Assembly (NCBI RefSeq): GCF_024347435.1
Contig: NZ_AP025480.1
Location: forward strand, 2,232,001-2,296,000
DNA: 64,000 nt
Direction of reading: 5' to 3'
Source: Vibrio cyclitrophicus
GTDB lineage: Bacteria; Pseudomonadota; Gammaproteobacteria; Enterobacterales; Vibrionaceae
Both the position numbers and the translations under genes were made by a program. Under the pieces are notes generated by a model. That model did not search any database and was not told the DNA's origin. It saw only the letters and a list, made by a program, of their open reading frames with translations. Shown piece after piece: positions 10,315 to 18,638 of this stretch (position 1 is its first letter; every line of letters starts with the position of its first letter).

Positions 10315-11051
10315 TAACTTTCTCGATGGTTATCCAGCCTCAGAACGAACGCCCGAGTACTGGTTGTCATGGTCATTAGAATATTTATTTGTTGAGCATG
10401 TGAAACGACGCATCTCAAAGCGAAACGGAATTAGCCACTATCTTGAACAGTCGACAGTTGAACTGCCAAGTTAAAACGACAGTGCTGCATAGCCGAAACA
10501 TTGCCGCACGGTTAAAACCACACAAAAAATATGACTTAATTGTTACACTTTGAAATACATTGTTACATTTGGCGCATTATGAGGAGTTGAAATTGAAAGC
10601 TCACCAAACAAACTTGGAAACTAACCTTCCAGTTATGAAAGTGAGATGTGGAAAACAGATAGGAAATTAGCCGCACGACATAGGCGTGCTACACGTGTAA
10701 AACCAACGCTGATAAGGGATGAGTAAGAATTTTAGAAACTAGCGACCAACAATGACGAAGCGAAGTGATGTTTGAGTACATTAGAAATAGTGAATTAAAC
10801 AAAGTGTGACGATTATCAAATTTATCAATTCACATAGAATTTTAATGGTATTTAGAAAAGATATTACTCTGACCAACAACTCATTACCCAATCGAATAAC
10901 ACACTGCTTTTCATTGATAATAATGCCAGTTATGTGTCGAGAATTAATGGCAAAGATCGACCTAAAAAGCCGATTTGATGAGTATTTTGATCTGTTTTAA
11001 GTGGGTATTACTCCCCCCAAAAAGAGAGGAGTAAGAGTCATTAAGAGAGGA
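10315..11051. other. Gap holding the cyo control region, no supported gene
   Basis: About 740 bases between the cyo operon and the RND pump, both on the minus strand. I see no credible gene: a 64-codon frame near 10806-11000 lacks a start context and homology. TGTTACA occurs twice exactly 20 bases apart (10541-10547 and 10561-10567), a possible binding site about 230 bases upstream of cyoA. A short inverted repeat (TTACTCC, 11008-11014; GGAGTAA, 11028-11034) lies just past the end of the RND gene. It may be a weak terminator, but it has no T tract. Confidence 0.45.
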
Positions 11052-14000
11052 TTATGCTGTTGCTGTGACGACTTTCTTGCGCTGATTTTTAGTCATCAAA
11101 TGATAAACCACAGGCACAAAGTAGAACGAGATAAGGGTGGTTAATACTGTACCGCCGACAATCGCGACCGCAAAAGGAGGCCAGAAACCGCCACCAGCAA
11201 TAATCAATGGCATAAAGCCACCAACGGTTGTGATCGTGGTCGAGCTGATATGGCGAGTACACGACATCACTGCCTCAACGACCGCATCCACATTGCCTGA
11301 TGAGGCTTGCTTATCGAGTTTCAATTCCGTCAAAATCACGATGGCGGCGTTAATCGCTAAGCCCGCAATCCCAAGCATGGCGATGATCACGGTAAAGCCA
11401 AACGGATAACCGAAGATCCACACCGACAACAGCCCTAACCCACCAGCCAGTCCTGCTACCATGAAGATAATGCTACTCATTCGGAACGAGTTGAACGACA
11501 TCACCACCACCAACACCATCAATACCACCACAACGGCGACATTCGAGATCAGGCTATTGACTGAATTGTCTCGTTCAGCGGATTCGCCACCAAAACCAAT
11601 CGTGTAACCCGATGGCATCTCATAGCTTGCTAGGCGTTTTTGGAATTCATTAAGTACGGTTTGAGGTAAGACACCCGCTTCAATGTAACCCTCGATGGTA
11701 TTCACACGCTGCCCGTTACGACGAGTAATCGCACCACGACTGGTCGTCAATTCCAGCTCCGCCAGAGTCGAAACATTAATCCCCGTGGAATAGACATCTG
11801 AACTGATCGGCAAACGAATATTACTCAGGTGCGAAAGATCCTCACGCGCGTCATCCGCGACACGAACACGAATTGGCACCGATTCACTACCCTCAATAAC
11901 AGAGCCGCTTTCACGACCAGTCAGCGTCGTTTGCAACATGCCCGCAAACTGATTGAGTGAAATCCCGTTAAGTTTTGCGGTGTCTTCATCAACCTTCAAC
12001 CATACCTTAGGTGTCCCCGGTTGCAGTGTTTCCCTTGTGTGAGTCACATGAGGAACACCTGCCAGAATCAAGCGCACATCCTCACCAATCGCTTTCAACG
12101 TATCAAGGTTTTCACCATACACACGCAGTTCAACGGGCGCGGTAAATGGAGGCCCTTGGTTGAGCTTTCTCACCAAGATCTGCGCCTGTGGTACTTCTTT
12201 ATCTAGCACCTTTTGAAGTTCTGGAATTAGCGCATTGGCTTGATCAAAATTTTCTGTTTTCACCATCGCTTGTGAGAAGTACGGCGCGTTATTTTGCCTT
12301 GCTTGCAGGTTGTAATAGAACGATGGGAAGTTCGCTCCTACTAGCCAGTCAATACGCTCGACTTCGGGGTAACGATGAATGATATCGTCGATTTTTTCAG
12401 AGGTATTTTTAGTGGCATAAATGCTCGCTTGCGGCGGCATGTAAACCTGAATCTCAAACATGTCTCGGTCTGATGGCGGGAAGAATTGCTCAGTCAGCTG
12501 AGACATACTCCAGTAACCAGTAAACGGAACCAACAACACCAAAGCAATCGTGATAATTGGATGCGTGACACCAAAACGGACAGAAGACGAGAACCAGCGC
12601 GTCAAAGCAGGAATTCTCAAACCCGTCATGTACCAATGGTGCTGCCCTTTCTTGTCGACATCACTGAGTTGTTTCGGCAGTAGCTTAGTCGCTAAGCCCG
12701 CAATCAAGGTGTGCGAAATGATGTAAGAACCGATCAACGAGAAAGAAACGGTAATCGCAATTCCTCCCACAAACTCACCCGATGCGCCCGGCATCAGAAT
12801 GATCGGGGCAAACGCCAATACCGTGGTTAATGTTGACCCCAGTAGCGGCACCCATAAATGTTTCAACGCATTCATGGTTGCTTCGGCTCGATGTTGTCCT
12901 TTCAGGCGGTAAGCTTGAATGGTGTCGACCATCACCACCGCGTTATCTACCATGATTCCGAGCGCCACAATTAGGCCCGTCACCGACATTTGGTTAATCG
13001 GAACACCGGTCATTTTCATGATCGATAGGGTCAATAATGAGGTTAACGGCAGAGAAATTGCCACTAAGATCGCGGCGCGAACGCCCAAGGTGACAAACAG
13101 CACAATTAAGATCAAGCCGAAACCGATCATCAAGCTTTTGCCTAAATCGTCTAAGCGAGTTTCGGTATAACCTTGCTGATTAAAGAGCACCGTCACCTTA
13201 ACGTTACTTGGTAACTCTTGCTCAAATTTACCAATCAGAGCATTAGCTCGCGACGTCCAGTTGTCGACTCGCAGATCCGGATGCATTCTTGCCGCGACAA
13301 TCACACCCGGCTCACCATCAATAATGGCAATCTGGTCTTGTGGGGTTTTCTCACCACGTTTCACAGAAGCAATGTCTTCCATACGGATGATGTGACCTTT
13401 GCTATCAGTGGCTATTGGCACTTGCTTAATGCGTTCAATAGAATCGAGTTCCGATTTAATTTCTAAGCCAAAGCGAGAATAATCACTCACTAACTCACCG
13501 GCGGAGTTCTTGGCGTCCGCTCCTTCTAGCGACTCAGCAATATTGGCACTTGAGCGCCCTAACGCCGCTGCATCTGCGGTACGTAAACTGATTTGAATCT
13601 CTTCTTGTGGCATCCCGTATTCATCAACAAATTCGGTGCCCGATAAAGTTCGTAATCGCTTGGCGAGTTCTTTGGCATAGCGACCCAGCGTTAATCGGTC
13701 TGGCTCGCCGGCACCAGACCAAGTTAGAGATGCAATGGTCGTGAAAGCATAAGTATGGTCGCTATCGAGATCGGGAGAATGTGAGCCAGCAGGCAAGATG
13801 GATTCGATATCAGATAGTTTGTCGCGAGCTTGAGACCAAACCGGCTCAGGCTCGGTGATGGTGTCATTCAATTCAAGCGTGACAATAGACACGCCCGGCC
13901 TTGAGGTTGAGCTCACCAATTTAACTTCACTCAGTTCACGCAGCTTATTCTCGATTACCTCAGTAACCAAGGTTTCAACACGTTCGGCACTGGCGCCGGG

Positions 14001-14150
14001 GAAGCTCGTAGTAATGTTCGCGTAACGGTTGATGATGACTGGATCTTCTGCACGCGGCAGCGTCATGAACGCAGAAATACCACTCACCATGAGCAGTGCC
14101 GTCATTAAGATAAGCAGTCGAGTATTGGAAATAATCTCTATGATTTTCAT
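11052..14150 (-). CDS. RND efflux transporter, inner-membrane permease
   Basis: A 1032-residue HAE-type RND pump with the standard plan: TM1, a large periplasmic loop, TM2-7, a second periplasmic loop and TM8-12. The TM4 proton-relay region reads GIMVDNAVVMVDT. The first of the two AcrB aspartates is kept and the second is Asn, as in a subset of RND pumps. It is 8 bases downstream of its adaptor gene and divergent from a TetR regulator, so it is a drug or metabolite efflux system under local repression. No outer-membrane channel gene is adjacent, and a genome-encoded TolC is presumably used. The substrate cannot be inferred. Confidence 0.93.
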   Translation of the reverse strand: MKIIEIISNTRLLILMTALLMVSGISAFMTLPRAEDPVIINRYANITTSFPGASAERVETLVTEVIENKLRELSEVKLVSSTSRPGVSIVTLELNDTITEPEPVWSQARDKLSDIESILPAGSHSPDLDSDHTYAFTTIASLTWSGAGEPDRLTLGRYAKELAKRLRTLSGTEFVDEYGMPQEEIQISLRTADAAALGRSSANIAESLEGADAKNSAGELVSDYSRFGLEIKSELDSIERIKQVPIATDSKGHIIRMEDIASVKRGEKTPQDQIAIIDGEPGVIVAARMHPDLRVDNWTSRANALIGKFEQELPSNVKVTVLFNQQGYTETRLDDLGKSLMIGFGLILIVLFVTLGVRAAILVAISLPLTSLLTLSIMKMTGVPINQMSVTGLIVALGIMVDNAVVMVDTIQAYRLKGQHRAEATMNALKHLWVPLLGSTLTTVLAFAPIILMPGASGEFVGGIAITVSFSLIGSYIISHTLIAGLATKLLPKQLSDVDKKGQHHWYMTGLRIPALTRWFSSSVRFGVTHPIITIALVLLVPFTGYWSMSQLTEQFFPPSDRDMFEIQVYMPPQASIYATKNTSEKIDDIIHRYPEVERIDWLVGANFPSFYYNLQARQNNAPYFSQAMVKTENFDQANALIPELQKVLDKEVPQAQILVRKLNQGPPFTAPVELRVYGENLDTLKAIGEDVRLILAGVPHVTHTRETLQPGTPKVWLKVDEDTAKLNGISLNQFAGMLQTTLTGRESGSVIEGSESVPIRVRVADDAREDLSHLSNIRLPISSDVYSTGINVSTLAELELTTSRGAITRRNGQRVNTIEGYIEAGVLPQTVLNEFQKRLASYEMPSGYTIGFGGESAERDNSVNSLISNVAVVVVLMVLVVVMSFNSFRMSSIIFMVAGLAGGLGLLSVWIFGYPFGFTVIIAMLGIAGLAINAAIVILTELKLDKQASSGNVDAVVEAVMSCTRHISSTTITTVGGFMPLIIAGGGFWPPFAVAIVGGTVLTTLISFYFVPVVYHLMTKNQRKKVVTATA

Positions 14151-14158
14151 GCTATTTC

Positions 14159-15274
14159 CTATTCAGCAGTAACGCTGGCTGGCTTCACGGTTTGTCCGGG
14201 AACCAAGCGGTGCAACCCACTGGCGATCACTTGCTCGCCTTCGGTAATGGCACCGCTGACATAGGCTTGTTGGTTATTAGCAAACAGAACCTGAACACTT
14301 CTACGTTCAACCTTGTTGTCTTCACCAATCACAAAGATGTTCCACACCCCGCGTAATCCATCAATCAAACCAGTTATTGGCACCCAGTAGCCTTGGTCAT
14401 CAATCTGTTCATCAAATTTAAGGTAGGCAAGTTGCCCTTCTAATACCGACGATTGTTCAGGAAAAAGATAACGTAAGCCGACACTTCGAGAGCGAGTGTC
14501 GACCATCGCACCAGGGTTCAGCAGAGTCACAGAGAAATCATCTCGCCCGACACGAATACTTGGTGCGGAAAGTGAAGTAACCTTTTTCATTTGATGGGCA
14601 GGAATACCGATGAAGGCTTCTTTCCCTTCAGAGGCAAGCAAAGTCAGAGTTGGATTACCCACATTCACTACATCTCCCAAAGAGACAAAACGCGTTGAAA
14701 TAGTGCCCGAATAAGGCGCAAGAATTGTCGATTTCACTAGCTTCAATTGATTGCCTTTTACTGAGGCATCAATACGCAGCAAGTTAGCCTGCAATACGCG
14801 TTGCTCACTAGTCAGCGAGTCAATTTCCGCCTCTGCACTGAAGCCTTTAGCTTTCAATGAACGCTGACGTTTAAGGTTCGCTGCCACCAAACTCAACTGA
14901 GCTTTGACTTCTTCAGCTTGAGCTTTCAACTGGCTAGATTCAGTTTCCAAAAGTTGGGTATCCAATCGAATCAACGGCTGACCCATTGTGACTGTGTCAC
15001 CGACATCCACTAGAATCTCGTTTACTTTGCCCGCCAGTTCGAAACCTAAATTAGCTTGTTGACCCGCCTTAACCACACCGACATATTCGCGCTGTACTGC
15101 ATAAGAGGAAGATAGCGCCAAAGCGATCGTTTCTACAGTTAAAATGGTTTGGACGCTCGAAGCCGTTTCAGTGGTTGAATCAACCGACTCTTCGGCTTGT
15201 TCCTTTTCGCCACATCCAACAAGAAAAGTCGACAACGCCACTGCCAATGCGCTTCCCTTCATCAATTTATACAT
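14159..15274 (-). CDS. RND efflux periplasmic adaptor lipoprotein
   Basis: A 371-residue membrane fusion protein. The signal sequence ends in the lipobox LVGC (Cys 21), followed by an acidic linker. It has lipoyl halves (VGVVKAGQQANLGFELAGKV and the APYSGTISTRFVSLGDVV region) separated by an alpha-hairpin (~residues 95-165), then beta-barrel and membrane-proximal domains. It delivers the pump at 11052-14150 to an outer-membrane channel. It is the first gene of the pair, and its promoter region contains the 27-bp palindrome at 15326-15352. Confidence 0.93.
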   Translation of the reverse strand: MYKLMKGSALAVALSTFLVGCGEKEQAEESVDSTTETASSVQTILTVETIALALSSSYAVQREYVGVVKAGQQANLGFELAGKVNEILVDVGDTVTMGQPLIRLDTQLLETESSQLKAQAEEVKAQLSLVAANLKRQRSLKAKGFSAEAEIDSLTSEQRVLQANLLRIDASVKGNQLKLVKSTILAPYSGTISTRFVSLGDVVNVGNPTLTLLASEGKEAFIGIPAHQMKKVTSLSAPSIRVGRDDFSVTLLNPGAMVDTRSRSVGLRYLFPEQSSVLEGQLAYLKFDEQIDDQGYWVPITGLIDGLRGVWNIFVIGEDNKVERRSVQVLFANNQQAYVSGAITEGEQVIASGLHRLVPGQTVKPASVTAE

Positions 15275-15325
15275 ACGTACTGTTCCTATGCGGTACTCAA
15301 TTATGTTCTTTTTTTAGACTAACCA

Positions 15326-15352
15326 AATCAAACTAGACTGTCTAGTTTGATT
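15326..15352. promoter_or_regulatory. Perfect 27-bp palindromic operator for the TetR regulator
   Basis: Two 13-base arms, AATCAAACTAGAC and GTCTAGTTTGATT, are exact reverse complements around one central T. The site lies in the divergent intergenic region, 52 bases upstream of the adaptor gene and 70 bases upstream of the TetR gene. TetR proteins typically bind such palindromes, so it probably represses the pump operon and may autoregulate. Confidence 0.85.
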
Positions 15353-15421
15353 GTGTTAAAAATAAGTTTCATCGTTAATGATTGATAAAACCATCACAAA
15401 AAGCATAATGCTTAGCGCAGA

Positions 15422-16093
15422 ATGAAATGCATTGAACTGAGTAACGTCAAGTACCAAGCAAGCAACGAGAAACAGCACGTGACTAAAATCATCAAGAGTG
15501 AACAGAAGAGATCGCAGATCTTAACCGCAGCCAGCCAACTTTTCTCTGAACATGGCTTTAAGATCAATATGGATCAGATAGCCAAAGCAGCGAACGTTTC
15601 CAAGCAAACGGTCTACTCTCACTTTAAAAACAAAGACGAACTTTTCGAAACCTGCATGCAAACCAAGTGTGCGGAGCGAGAACTCAGTCCTGCTGCCTTT
15701 GATATGGATGCAGAGGTGGGTGATGAGTTGGTGAAATTTGGTGTGAAATTTCAGGATTTGTTACTTGATGAGCAATCTAGACAAACCTTCCAAAATGCCA
15801 TTAGCCAAGCGAATACGCATCCAGAGATCGCCTCAATCTATTTAGAAACTGGGCCTCAGAAAACCACAAAATTACTCGCCGATTACCTACAGTCGAAAAT
15901 AGAATCTGGTGATCTCACACTGTCGACATCAAGCTCGCCAGTCATTGCTGCACGCCAACTGTTACTGATGTTTCACGGCAAATCGGCGTATTGGGGATTC
16001 TTCGGACACGATAGCGGCGAGTCACAAGATGAAAGACTTCACTACACGCGTGAATGTGTCGCACTATTCTTAAACGGCAACCAACCTCGCTAG
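15422..16093 (+). CDS. TetR-family transcriptional regulator of the RND pump
   Basis: A 223-residue regulator. The N-terminal helix-turn-helix is clear (QILTAASQLFSEHGFKI, then MDQIAKAANVSKQTVYSHFKNKDELF at ~residues 51-76). The ligand-binding half resembles the AefR/TetR_C group. It is divergent from the efflux operon, with a perfect palindrome between. The start at 15422 gives ~25 residues before the first helix. A GTG at codon 20 is an alternative. It is probably a repressor released by a pump substrate. Confidence 0.92.
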   Translation: MKCIELSNVKYQASNEKQHVTKIIKSEQKRSQILTAASQLFSEHGFKINMDQIAKAANVSKQTVYSHFKNKDELFETCMQTKCAERELSPAAFDMDAEVGDELVKFGVKFQDLLLDEQSRQTFQNAISQANTHPEIASIYLETGPQKTTKLLADYLQSKIESGDLTLSTSSSPVIAARQLLLMFHGKSAYWGFFGHDSGESQDERLHYTRECVALFLNGNQPR

Positions 16094-16287
16094 TTTAAGT
16101 ATCGCAAACAAAAAGCACTCGGTATATGCCGGTAAACCAATGAAAAATAACAGCTTGTTTTGACAATGACTTGTTCATAATGACCACTCTATGTCTCTGA
16201 CCTAAGTGTTATTTAGACTCATTATCATTAAATTTAACATGGTCTTTACGTAAAATAACGTAGAGACCAATAAACCGCTATGTACCG

Positions 16288-16806
16288 TTATTTGGAATGC
16301 TCCACATAAATCAATTCATCGGTATTGAAGCCTCGCTCTTTAGACATCCTTGTGAATTTCTCCATGACCTCAGATGAGACTTCTGGGGTTCGAGAAAGTA
16401 ACCATAAGTAATCAGTGTCTGGGCCAGAGACAAACGCGTATTGGTAGTTCTCTTTGTCCAATTCAAACACCACATAAGCGCCATAGAATGGGCCAAAGAA
16501 TGATACCTTCAAATAGCCCTGATCACTGCCTTCGACAAAATAGGCTTTACCTTCCGCTTCGTTCCATTCGCCATCTTCATCTGAATAGCCGCGGTTAATC
16601 ACCTTCACACCACCATCATCACGCAGGCTATATTCGGCACTGATGCTATTGAGGCCTCGCTCAAACGAGTGGTCCAAACGAGCAACTTCGTACCATTTAC
16701 CCAAGTATCTATCCAATTCAAACTGTTGAACGGGCTTTACTGTTTCAGGCATACCGACACACCCACCCAATAAGATGACACTTAGCAGCAATAATATTTT
16801 CTTCAT
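16288..16806 (-). CDS. blc: Outer-membrane lipocalin (Blc family)
   Basis: A 172-residue bacterial lipocalin lipoprotein that binds fatty acids or lysophospholipids at the outer membrane. The signal peptide has lipobox LGGC (Cys 16). The lipocalin signature GKWYEVARLDHSFERGL begins at about residue 36, and the second motif YLWLLSRTPEV lies at ~134-144. Length equals E. coli Blc (~177). It is monocistronic as far as can be seen. Confidence 0.93.
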   Translation of the reverse strand: MKKILLLLSVILLGGCVGMPETVKPVQQFELDRYLGKWYEVARLDHSFERGLNSISAEYSLRDDGGVKVINRGYSDEDGEWNEAEGKAYFVEGSDQGYLKVSFFGPFYGAYVVFELDKENYQYAFVSGPDTDYLWLLSRTPEVSSEVMEKFTRMSKERGFNTDELIYVEHSK

Positions 16807-16955
16807 CCTAACCTCGACTTGTTTTAATAGTAATTCGAGTAAGTCATGTGAGAGCCTTAACTTACATCCTTGGTAATACGTTAAATCCGTTTAATTGGTT
16901 CATATAACAGTAAATTATTCAGAAGCTTATGTGAATCGTTTTGTCAGTGAATGAA

Positions 16956-17090
16956 TCAGTGATGCTTCATTGCTGACCGGTACTGAGTCGGTGTTACTTG
17001 CTTATACGATTTAAACTGACGATTGAAGTTGGCTTGGTTGTCGTATCCCACTTTCTTGATCTGCTCCAGCAATACAGAACAACGCACTAA
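16956..17090 (-). pseudogene. Remnant of an AraC-family regulator (C-terminal end)
   Basis: On the minus strand a frame ends at 16956 and encodes the second helix-turn-helix of an AraC regulator: VGYDNQANFNRQFKSYKQ, then VTPTQYRSAMKHH and a stop. Upstream of about 17090 the frame has no AraC homology and no start, so only the last ~40 residues survive. It marks the left border of the scarred zone. Confidence 0.75.
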
Positions 17091-17314
17091 GTAATTTTTC
17101 AATACGAAAAGTTATCCGTGTGAAGCTAAATTAGAACATGACCAAACACGGAAATGTCCAGAAACGTTTTTAAAATTGCTCAAACTCTATTGTCCTCCGA
17201 CAACAATAGCTATATATAGAGCGAGCATAGGGTCAGATAGAGTTTAAAAGTAGGTAGTGGTTAGGAGGGGGTGGTGATCTTAATTACACATCCCTGTGTA
17301 ACGTATTCTGAATA

Positions 17315-17518
17315 TCAGCTGGCTTTAAAGCGCTTCATAAATTGACTAAAGCGTGGAATCAGGTTTTGCACAGTCGGCGCATCGGGAATCTCATTTACAA
17401 AAATCATAAAGCGCTGTGCTTTACTTTTATCACCTTGAGCAGTCCCTGCTAGTATTGCTTGAGCTAAAATTACATGCTCAGCGGTAACGTCCTTATTCGA
17501 AAATTCGTGAATCAACAT
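17315..17518 (-). CDS. Small hypothetical protein
   Basis: A 67-residue hydrophilic, mostly helical protein starting MLIHEFSNKDVTAEHVILAQ. I preferred this start over a longer upstream extension (to 17599) because TAGGACTTTCT precedes this ATG and the extension is AT-rich and hydrophobic without homology. I recognise no family. It sits between an AraC remnant and a 104-bp repeat, so it may be a cargo gene or itself decaying. Confidence 0.4.
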   Translation of the reverse strand: MLIHEFSNKDVTAEHVILAQAILAGTAQGDKSKAQRFMIFVNEIPDAPTVQNLIPRFSQFMKRFKAS

Positions 17519-17625
17519 AGAAAGTCCTAATAAGTATAAATACGGATGTAATAATACAATATATTGATGTTTATATCGATAGTTTATGGCATTCATCAAT
17601 GTCAGATTTGTGTAAAAGCAAGACA

Positions 17626-17729
17626 GTGATGTGCACCATCAATACTGGACAGTGAGCTTAGTGACTTTCCATACTTATGCCAATTCGTGATTTGCTAATA
17701 CTTGGCTCTCCAAAACTCATTTCTGTCCA
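17626..17729. repeat. 104-bp direct repeat, left copy
   Basis: This sequence recurs at 21221-21324 in the same orientation with the same length and five mismatches by eye. The last 84 bases (17646-17729) start with TGGACAG and end with CTGTCCA, short inverted ends that suggest a MITE or fused IS termini. The two copies bracket a segment with integrase and reverse transcriptase scars and the DosP-like gene. Confidence 0.85.
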
Positions 17730-17776
17730 TAGCCGTTGCAGCTCTTCCTGAACCTTACTAAATGTGGCTGCCAAAC

Positions 17777-17799
17777 TTAATGTTGACCAACAACATTAA
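17777..17799. promoter_or_regulatory. Inverted repeat before the integrase fragment
   Basis: Arms TTAATGTTG and CAACATTAA (9 bases, perfect) are separated by ACCAA and lie 12 bases upstream of the integrase start. It could be an autoregulatory operator or part of the element's recombination site. Confidence 0.45.
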
Positions 17800-17811
17800 A
17801 AGGAGGTCATC

Positions 17812-17937
17812 ATGAGAAAGCTATCTTCTGGAAAATGCAGCGGTATCAAAAGACCATTTAAGCTTGAAGAGATCTGGCGAATCAGAACTAGGTTGGAGAT
17901 TGAAAACGATCTGATGCAACTCGCACTAAGTGACTAA
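17812..17937 (+). pseudogene. Tyrosine recombinase/integrase, N-terminal fragment
   Basis: The frame starts with ATG after a very strong AGGAGG site and reads MRKLSSGKCSGIKRPFKLEE, then IWRIRTRLEIENDLMQLAL before it stops. This matches the opening of a ~200-residue tyrosine-type integrase common in Vibrio and related bacteria. All catalytic residues (R, H, R, Y) would lie in the missing part. At about 17930 the sequence changes to group II intron reverse transcriptase. The fragment is therefore a recombination scar. The family match is from memory. Confidence 0.7.
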
Positions 17938-18313
17938 ATTCACTATGCCACTACATACCGACGAGGGAACACCTCAAGGGGGAATTATCTCTCCAACCTT
18001 GATGTTAATGACTCTCGCGGGAATAGAGCAACAAATAAAACCTACAGCCCTGAAAAAGGGTGCTAGGGCCAACTTTATCGGTTACGCGGATGATTTCGTA
18101 GTCACTTGCTCTTCAAAGGAAGTGCTAATGAACGACATCAAACCGTTGATTGCTGACTTTCTGGCAGAAAGAGGGTTAGTCCTCTCCGAAGAGAAAACGA
18201 AGATCACTCATATTGATGATGGCTTTGACTTTCTAGGCTTCAATCACAGGAAGTACAAAGGGAAATTGCTCATCAAACCGAGTAAATCCCAAATGTCAGT
18301 GAACCACGATTGA
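17930..18313 (+). pseudogene. Group II intron reverse transcriptase, internal fragment
   Basis: About 120 residues of a group II intron maturase/RT. It begins at TDEGTPQGGIISPTLMLM (RT block 4), contains the catalytic YADDFV, and continues through SEEKTKITHI and FDFLGFNHRKY. The N-terminal palm, the maturase X domain and any intron RNA structure are missing. The frame ends abruptly at 18313. It is fused at its left end to the integrase fragment. It is non-functional. Confidence 0.85.
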
Positions 18314-18638
18314 TTAAAGCATGACTATAGACGCTTCTAGTTAGTTGTTTTGTAGCGAGGCTTGGTCATTAATCTAAGTATTTGGATGAACTTAGCTGAT
18401 CAGGTCGTGGGTTGATGATTTGGTTCCCTGATTTAGGAAACAAAGCCGTTTGCGACATAACCTTAGTAACATCTGGGCATATATTAAAGAAAATTTATTT
18501 TAGCATGTAAGAATACATGATGTGAAATCATCCATTTTAGTTAAATCTCCTTTACATACCTCTACATAGAAAATACAATTCTTTTTCATTTAAGGTGAAA
18601 ATGATCTAACTAATTGTTATTAAAGGATTTAATTTATA
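18314..18638. other. Gap between RT scar and dosP-like gene
   Basis: 325 AT-rich bases with no supported gene. The right end supplies the promoter and ribosome binding site (AAAGGA, about 12 bases before the ATG at 18639) of the DosP-like gene. The left end is probably residual mobile DNA that I cannot identify. Confidence 0.4.

Noticed and set aside
10806..11000. 64-codon open frame between cyo and the RND pump
   Set aside because: Poor start context, unbiased composition and no family; it is probably non-coding.
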